In this document: piece by piece, positions 6,668 through 11,420 of the stretch | Layout: the number at the start of each line of letters is the position of its first letter | Position numbering within the stretch: position 1 is the stretch's first letter | NCBI GenBank assembly: GCA_964395915.1 | Contig: CAYNDB010000082.1 | Coordinates: 1 to 11,420 of the forward strand | DNA from: CAYNDB01 sp964395915 | Lineage (GTDB): Bacteria > Nitrospinota_A > UBA7883 > JAJRTC01 | Length of the DNA: 11,420 bases | Direction of reading: 5' to 3' | The notes under the pieces: model-generated | Databases searched by the model: none | Told to the model about the DNA's origin: nothing | The model's input: only the letters and a program-made list of their open reading frames with translations | Translations under genes and position numbers: made by a program

Positions 6668-8077
6668 TCACTTCCCGATACAAAACTCGCTGAATATTTT
6701 ATCCAGCACCTGTTCGTCGAAAACCTTGCCGGTAAGATGTTCCAGAGCCTCTTTCGCGTCGCCCAGGTCGGCGGCGATAAACTCGCGGCTCATGCCATTT
6801 TTCAGCGCGTCTATTCCGCGGTCGACGGAAGCTGTCATTGCCTTCAACTGTTCGATGTGACGCTCCCGTGTAAGCGTCTGCCCTTCTCCTAAAGGCTCTC
6901 CCTTTTTTGTAATCTCGTCCGCTATCTTTTGCTTCAACGTATCAACGCCCTCTCCCGTCTTGGCGGAGAGCTTAACAGCTCCACTCATGTCGACGCCGAT
7001 GGCGCCTGCGTCCAGCTTTTGCTCCTTGTCACACTTGTTGACCACAGGTATTAATACAAACGACGCTTCATCCGCGTTAAGTGTTTCCGCAAGTTTTATA
7101 TCTTCTTCTGTGGCGGGGTCGGAGCTATCAAGTATAAGCAGGACAATGTCGGCATCGTTAGCCGCGGTCAAGGTTCTTTCAACACCCATACGCTCCGCCG
7201 GGTCGAGAGCTTCCCGCACACCGGCTGTATCAACGATCCTCACGGCGATACCCTCGATCTGCAAGGACTCCTCCACCGTGTCCCGTGTCGTTCCGGGATG
7301 AGGTGTCACAATCACCCGTTCGCGTTCCAGCAACGCGTTCATCAGGCTCGACTTGCCCACGTTCGGCCTGCCGACAATCGCCACGGCCACACCTTCGCGA
7401 TATATCCTGCCAACGCCATATGACGCTATCAGCCTTGCAACTTTTTCCTTAAGATGTAAAAGGTTTTCATGAATCGTGTCGTCAGAGGTTATCTCTATCT
7501 CCTCGTCAGGAAAGTCTATCGACGTTTCGATACTCACCATGATCGATACCAACTCGTTTTCAATATCCGCAAGCGTTTCCGAAAGCTTGCCGTCCAGCTG
7601 TGAAAACGCGGTCTTCCACCCCTTGTGCGATTTCGATTTGATTATGTCAATGATAGCCTCGGCCTGAACAAGGTCGATCCGTCCGTTTAAAAACGCGCGT
7701 TTGGAAAATTCGCCCGGCTCGGCTATACGCGCCCCAAGCTCGGTAGTTCGTTCCAGTATCCGCCGCGTCACATGTGTCCCGCCGTGACACGTTATCTCCA
7801 CCATATCTTCGCGGGTGTACGTTTTTGGCGAGAGCATGACGGTGAGTAATACTTCGTCGATTTTATCGCCTGCGTCATCAACAACATAACCGTAATTAAC
7901 GTGGCGCGATTCAAAACGATTCCGAACGTTTCCTTTCGCGTTGCGATACAACTTTTTCGCTATATCCACAGCCGTGACTCCGGAGAGGCGCACCATGCCC
8001 ACTCCTCCCTCACCCGCCGGGGTGGATATCGCCGCGATCGTTTCCTCCTGCTTTATGTGTATAGCTTTATTTTCCAT
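6668..8077 (-). CDS. mnmE: tRNA uridine-5-carboxymethylaminomethyl(34) synthesis GTPase MnmE (TrmE)
   Basis: With MnmG, MnmE installs the (carboxymethyl)aminomethyl group at C5 of the wobble uridine U34 of several tRNAs, using methylene-tetrahydrofolate and GTP, in the cytoplasm. All 469 residues are present. The N-terminal folate-binding domain starts with ETIAAISTPAGEGGVGMVRLSG and includes ITCHGG (95-100). The inserted G domain shows G1 GRPNVGKS (236-243), G2 TTRDT (263-267), G3 DTAG (283-286), G4 NKCD (347-350) and SAK (371-373). The C-terminal motif is FCIGK with the conserved C466. ATG 8077 is the only sensible start, because the frame reaches a stop 10 codons upstream with no start codon between; it lacks a normally spaced ribosome binding site. 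It lies 180 bp behind pyrF, while in many bacteria it directly follows jag. mnmG is not in the window. Confidence 0.97.
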   Translation of the reverse strand: MENKAIHIKQEETIAAISTPAGEGGVGMVRLSGVTAVDIAKKLYRNAKGNVRNRFESRHVNYGYVVDDAGDKIDEVLLTVMLSPKTYTREDMVEITCHGGTHVTRRILERTTELGARIAEPGEFSKRAFLNGRIDLVQAEAIIDIIKSKSHKGWKTAFSQLDGKLSETLADIENELVSIMVSIETSIDFPDEEIEITSDDTIHENLLHLKEKVARLIASYGVGRIYREGVAVAIVGRPNVGKSSLMNALLERERVIVTPHPGTTRDTVEESLQIEGIAVRIVDTAGVREALDPAERMGVERTLTAANDADIVLLILDSSDPATEEDIKLAETLNADEASFVLIPVVNKCDKEQKLDAGAIGVDMSGAVKLSAKTGEGVDTLKQKIADEITKKGEPLGEGQTLTRERHIEQLKAMTASVDRGIDALKNGMSREFIAADLGDAKEALEHLTGKVFDEQVLDKIFSEFCIGK

Positions 8078-8083
8078 ACGATT

Positions 8084-8135
8084 ATTATATACTCGCTTAA
8101 CCTCTCAGAATAATTGCGTTAAAACATTACGACAA
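8084..8135 (-). promoter_or_regulatory. Candidate mnmE promoter region
   Basis: Two overlapping possibilities on the minus strand. First, a perfect TATAAT at 8084-8089, six bases before the mnmE ATG, which would start transcription at or next to the start codon; no -35 match is seen at 16-18 bp. Second, TTGTCG (8130-8135) and TATTCT (8107-8112), 4/6 each with a 17-bp spacer, giving a leader of about 24 nt. TTGTCG overlaps an 11-bp palindrome, GACAATTTGTC (8131-8141). The 180 bp between pyrF and mnmE show no clear terminator. Confidence 0.4.
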
Positions 8136-8257
8136 TTTGTCATGTCACGCGTTCCATTCAGGGTAGATTCAGTCCGGCGTATCTATGGGAAAGCGACGGG
8201 AGGCCGCAGCGGATATGGGATGACAGAGATAGCGAAGGGGAGGTTTTTTATAGCCGC

Positions 8258-9010
8258 TTATTGACCTTGTCTATCCGCGTCATTTAAGGCGTTCTCTATT
8301 TCCTTTATAATTTTTAGAGCCGCTTCTTTACGATCTGGCGCCTTTGTAATGGGCCTGCCCACCACAAGATAGTCGGACCCGGCCATGATCGCTTCATATG
8401 GCGTTAAAGATCGTTTATGGTCATCAGTCGTCGATCCGCCTGGCCGTATTCCAGGAGTTACGATAAGCGGGTTCTGTTCGCTAAAATCATTTCTGAACTG
8501 CCGCACGCTTTCGCCAGACGCGATAAAGCCGTCCGACCCGGATTCCAGCGCTGTTTCGGCCCTTGTATGCAAATATTCTTCAAACGTTACATTGCCACCG
8601 GCGAATAATTCATTTAAATCATCCTGGTTGCGGCTGGACAAAAAGGTGACAAAAAGAATTTTGGGAAGCGCATTATCGCCCCTTCCCTCAAACGCGGCCT
8701 TTGCGGTGGCTCCGCTGCCTTGTATTGTGATGAACTCAATACCGCCGTTTCCAGCGATTTTTTCAACGGCAAGCTTTATTGTTTCCCCCACATCATCCAT
8801 TTTAAGATCGAGAAAGACTTTCTTTCCCATATCTTTAAGCTTGTTTATGAACGGGAGACCTTCGGCGATGAAAAGCTGGTAGCCTACCTTGTAAAACGAA
8901 ACAGCGTCGCCAAGCTCATCCACAATCTCCATCGCATCATCGGCAGTAGGAGTGTCCAAAGCCACTATCAGACGGGAAGATGCGGAAACGTCAGGGCTTA
9001 TCTGCGCCAA
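8258..9010 (-). CDS. pyrF: Orotidine 5'-phosphate decarboxylase
   Basis: Cytoplasmic TIM-barrel enzyme converting OMP to UMP, the last step of de novo pyrimidine synthesis. 250 residues, the usual bacterial group I size. Landmarks are LIVALDT at 14-20, K41 in FYKVG, the catalytic D68-x-K70-x-x-D73 in VFLDLKMDDVGET, the phosphate-binding TPGIRPGG (185-192) and VGRPIT (217-222). The active-site loop reads MDDVGET where most homologues have HDIPNT, and FITIQGSG stands where VHASGG-like sequence is usual, so this is a divergent branch, although catalytic D/K/D and R189 are kept. The start is TTG at 9010, overlapping the jag 3' end by 13 bp; GGA lies six bases upstream and the next ATG is too far inside. 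The overlap implies translational coupling to jag. No other pyr gene is nearby. Confidence 0.93.
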   Translation of the reverse strand: MAQISPDVSASSRLIVALDTPTADDAMEIVDELGDAVSFYKVGYQLFIAEGLPFINKLKDMGKKVFLDLKMDDVGETIKLAVEKIAGNGGIEFITIQGSGATAKAAFEGRGDNALPKILFVTFLSSRNQDDLNELFAGGNVTFEEYLHTRAETALESGSDGFIASGESVRQFRNDFSEQNPLIVTPGIRPGGSTTDDHKRSLTPYEAIMAGSDYLVVGRPITKAPDRKEAALKIIKEIENALNDADRQGQ

Positions 9011-10038
9011 TTGCGTCCAGACCCCTTTTTCTTAAACGGCTTTTTCCTTGAGGCGCCCTTAAGGTATACGACTACTCTCCTGCGGGAGCCTTCGCCTTCA
9101 GACTCTGTTTCAACCCTTGTGTCTTTCGCCAGCGTCACATGGATAAGCCGCCGCTCGGCAGGGTTCATCGGCGCGAGAGCCAGGGAATTGTGTGTGCGAA
9201 CAACATTTTCCGCCGCCGCTTTTGCCGAATTTATAAGCTTCATCCGTTTTCTTTCGCGATAGTAATCGGCGTCTACAACAATTCGTATCCTGTTCTCAAG
9301 CCTGCGGTTGATAATGATATCGACCAGATATTGAAGCGACTCAAGCGTCTCCCCTTTCCGGCCTATAAGCAAACCGCTCGATTCGGAAGAAATCTGAATC
9401 AACAACCGATCCTCAAGCCTGTATCCTTTAACTTCACCTTCGATTCCCATATCTTTAATGGTTCGTTTTATGAAATCGACAGCTCTGGCCCGCGACTCTT
9501 CAGTGATGGGCGAGTCTTTAAAATCTTCATAAACTTCCGGTACGAACTCTTCTTCCTCCACCTCTTCGATAGCGGCGGCCGGCGGAGTTTTAGACGGCTT
9601 TTTAGATGAGGCGGAAACTCTTTCCGACATGGATGGCTCCATGCTGTAGAGCCTCCTGCCATAACCTTTTCCGCTTCTGGGGATCACCACACCGGAAGGG
9701 CCCTCGGCCACCCAAGGCCTGTATTTAGAGTCCTGCGTAATGACCTCTTCCTTGAACTCTTCTTTCTCTTCTTTCACTTCTTCCACAGCCGGAGAAGATT
9801 CCACCATCGTTTCCTCCGGCTCCTCTTCAGTCGCGATCTCCTCTTCGACTATTTCTTCTTCCTCCACCTCTTTTCGGCGAGCGCGCAACTTGACAACTTT
9901 TCCCCCCATGCCAAGAAACTTGCGTGTGACTTTTACCTCTTCAATCTCAAGAGAGTTGATATCATCTGTTCCGAACACCTCAAGAGCTTTCGCTTCCGCC
10001 TTGGCCCTAGTGGCCGCTTCTATCTCCACCCATTCCAT
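8998..10038 (-). CDS. jag: Jag/KhpB (SpoIIIJ-associated) RNA-binding protein
   Basis: Cytoplasmic RNA-binding protein of the Jag/KhpB/EloR family, tied to YidC and, in Gram-positives, to control of cell elongation. Numbered from a further ATG at 10053 (351 residues): a Jag_N domain at about 6-60 with KFLGMGGK, a glutamate-rich low-complexity linker at about 62-107, a further variable linker to about 185, a KH domain at about 205-260 with the GRKG loop (231-234), and an R3H domain with NPAERRLIHVTL (R301, H305), then a basic tail KKPFKKKGSGR. I prefer ATG 10038 (346 residues): Jag_N normally begins at MEWVEIE, and AGAGG lies seven bases upstream. ATG 10053 would overlap the yidC stop as ATGA, with GAGG four bases ahead. 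Its 3' end overlaps pyrF by 13 bp. Jag is rare in Gammaproteobacteria, which helps narrow the host. Confidence 0.93.
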   Translation of the reverse strand: MEWVEIEAATRAKAEAKALEVFGTDDINSLEIEEVKVTRKFLGMGGKVVKLRARRKEVEEEEIVEEEIATEEEPEETMVESSPAVEEVKEEKEEFKEEVITQDSKYRPWVAEGPSGVVIPRSGKGYGRRLYSMEPSMSERVSASSKKPSKTPPAAAIEEVEEEEFVPEVYEDFKDSPITEESRARAVDFIKRTIKDMGIEGEVKGYRLEDRLLIQISSESSGLLIGRKGETLESLQYLVDIIINRRLENRIRIVVDADYYRERKRMKLINSAKAAAENVVRTHNSLALAPMNPAERRLIHVTLAKDTRVETESEGEGSRRRVVVYLKGASRKKPFKKKGSGRNWRR

Positions 10039-10049
10039 GTCTAAACCTC

Positions 10050-11420
10050 TCATTTGGCCTCACGATAAATAACCCACTGTTGAATTATCGTCAGAATGTT
10101 GTTTACAAGCCAGTAGATAACCAGTCCCGCCGGAAAACTTAAGAAAATAAATGTGAAAACAACCGGTAAAGCGAGCATCATATATCGTTGCGTCTTGTCA
10201 CCTGTTTGAGGAGTCATCAGTTGCTGGGCCAACATGCTCCCCCCCATCAGCACCGGTGTAATGTAGTATGGATCTTTCACTGAAAGATCGGTTATCCATA
10301 ATATCCATCCCGCTCCTTTAAGCTCTATCGATCCAAGCAGTATCCTGTATAGAGCAAAAAATATCGGCATTTGGAGAAGCATCGGCAGACATCCACCAAG
10401 TGGGTTGACCTTATGCTCTTTGTACAGGCTCATCATCGCCTGGTTCAGCTTCTCCTTGTCGTCTTTATAGGTCTCCTGAATTTTTTTCAGCAGCGGCTGG
10501 ACCTTCTGCATCTTTTTCATCGACCTGAAAGACTTTTGCGACAGCGGGTAGAAAACTACCTTGATGACAGTTGTAAGCCCTATGATAGCCCAGCCCCAGT
10601 TTCCTGTTATATTATGAAAAATTTCCAGAAGCCAGAAAAGCGGCTTGGCCAGAAAATCAAACCAACCGTAATTGATGATCGCGTACATCCCGTTTTTATA
10701 TTGACTGAGAATGTCGTGCCTCTTCGGGCCAACAAAAAAGGTGAAGTTTTCCGGTTTCTCGGAAACTTGGGCTTGTAAATTCCAATCCAACTCGAAATTC
10801 GATTCGTCTAGATACCGAACAACAGCCGTCCTGTCCGCCGTCTCCTCAGGGATGCCCACGGCTGTGTAGTAGTGATTCGTAAGCCCCGCCCAGGCGATAT
10901 TACCCCTGTACGTTACTTGCGGGTTGTCATCTTCCGGAACGGTAATGTCGTTCGATTTGTTTACATACGCCACAGGCCCGCGAAAAGCATAGGCGGAAAC
11001 ATCGCTCTTCTCCTTCTCTTCACCCAGGCCGAACCATACCAGGCTATAGTCAAACTTGTTCAGTTTAGGATCCATCAGCGCCAGAACAGAAAAATCGAAT
11101 GAGTATTTTTGCGGATAAAATGTATAGGTTTTACGAATCGTGACCCCGGAGGGGTCAGCAAATTCGAACGAAATCACATAAGGTTTGTCACCCTTTTCCA
11201 AAACGATCTCGTTCCTCTTCTCCGACGTTGCGAAAATAGAGCCGTTTATCTTTTTGGAAAAACTTTCCCACGGAAACTTAAGGCCAAGTGTCGGATATGG
11301 CGTAACTTTGTCCAACTCGGCTGTAGACTCTCCGGCGGCTTTGAGCCGAGCATAGTAGTCGTAAAAATTAAAATGAAGGTCGATATGACTGCCGTCGGTA
11401 TCTTTATATTCATCCAGCCT
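10050..11420 (-). CDS. yidC: Membrane protein insertase YidC (5' end beyond the window)
   Basis: Inner-membrane insertase and chaperone that inserts and folds membrane proteins alone or with SecYEG. 456 residues are visible, and the frame is open to the window edge, so a TTG at 11315 is internal; compared with about 540-560 residues for Gram-negative YidC, the first transmembrane helix and the start of the P1 domain are missing. Visible residues 1 to about 250 are the beta-rich periplasmic P1 domain (diderm type). The conserved core then follows: NWGWAIIGLTTVIKVVFYPL, the charged cytoplasmic hairpin (KVQPLLKKIQETYKDDKEKL), NPLGGCLPMLLQMPIFFALY and the last helices FTFIFLSFPAGLVIYWLVNN. The positive charge in the groove is a lysine (visible residue 287) where E. 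coli has R366. It is followed by jag. The classical upstream partners rpmH, rnpA and yidD would lie beyond the window. Confidence 0.96.
   Translation of the reverse strand, partial: RLDEYKDTDGSHIDLHFNFYDYYARLKAAGESTAELDKVTPYPTLGLKFPWESFSKKINGSIFATSEKRNEIVLEKGDKPYVISFEFADPSGVTIRKTYTFYPQKYSFDFSVLALMDPKLNKFDYSLVWFGLGEEKEKSDVSAYAFRGPVAYVNKSNDITVPEDDNPQVTYRGNIAWAGLTNHYYTAVGIPEETADRTAVVRYLDESNFELDWNLQAQVSEKPENFTFFVGPKRHDILSQYKNGMYAIINYGWFDFLAKPLFWLLEIFHNITGNWGWAIIGLTTVIKVVFYPLSQKSFRSMKKMQKVQPLLKKIQETYKDDKEKLNQAMMSLYKEHKVNPLGGCLPMLLQMPIFFALYRILLGSIELKGAGWILWITDLSVKDPYYITPVLMGGSMLAQQLMTPQTGDKTQRYMMLALPVVFTFIFLSFPAGLVIYWLVNNILTIIQQWVIYREAK

Noticed and set aside
7941..8264. Plus-strand frame of 107 codons over the mnmE 5' end and the pyrF-mnmE spacer
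   Set aside because: Mostly antisense to the well-supported mnmE; composition and lack of motifs suggest a shadow.
8385..8882. Plus-strand 165-codon frame antisense to pyrF
   Set aside because: Entirely within pyrF on the opposite strand, no recognisable domain or ribosome binding site.
9139..9609. Plus-strand 156-codon frame antisense to jag
   Set aside because: Shadow of the KH/R3H region; the minus-strand reading has clear domains.
10260..10275. DnaA-box-like TTATCCATA in yidC, as a hint of oriC
   Set aside because: A single imperfect match inside a coding region with no cluster; the origin may lie beyond the window.

Overview
The window carries eleven protein genes and one scaffold gap. 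It looks like a draft contig from a Gram-negative (diderm) bacterium. Evidence for a diderm is an export-signal beta-barrel candidate, a lipobox lipoprotein, and a YidC with a large periplasmic domain. A Jag/KhpB gene directly behind yidC argues against the usual Gammaproteobacteria, where Jag is normally absent. Together with a lone FN3 lipoprotein and a long TauE-type transporter, this suggests a deltaproteobacterial- or Nitrospinota-like lineage, but the sequence does not settle the taxon. No rRNA, tRNA, CRISPR array, transposase or phage gene was seen, and no gene-free stretch exceeds 300 bases.

Left part (131-3096, plus strand): a compact three-gene surface-polysaccharide operon. It encodes a UDP-N-acetylhexosamine 6-dehydrogenase (TviB/WbpO type), a GalE-type UDP-hexose 4-epimerase and a small phosphoglycosyl transferase. 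The first two make activated sugars; the third would load the first sugar phosphate onto undecaprenyl phosphate. No flippase, polymerase or further glycosyltransferase follows, so the rest must lie upstream or elsewhere.

Middle part (3190-6653): accessory envelope genes. On the minus strand are a small FN3 lipoprotein, a 169-residue three-helix membrane protein of uncertain family, a TauE/SafE-type anion exporter and a secreted lipocalin-like protein with a lysine-rich tail. Exactly 100 N (5255-5354) separate the last two and remove the 5' end of the exporter and the 3' end of the secreted protein. A plus-strand outer-membrane beta-barrel candidate is divergent from the secreted protein, with a fair sigma70-like promoter.

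Right part (6668-11420, minus strand): a conserved housekeeping block, yidC-jag-pyrF-mnmE. YidC inserts membrane proteins, Jag is a KH/R3H RNA-binding protein, PyrF makes UMP and MnmE modifies the tRNA wobble uridine. yidC-jag-mnmE is the classical order near the chromosome origin; pyrF between jag and mnmE is not. yidC is cut by the window edge.

I found no convincing new defence or mobile system. The points most worth following are the 169-residue membrane protein paired with TauE, whose layout resembles the Oxa1-superfamily DUF106/EMC3 proteins; the pyrF insertion with its unusual active-site motifs; the missing ribosome binding site and very close TATAAT before mnmE; an 11-bp inverted repeat bracketing a TATAAT; and the exporter start hidden by the gap.
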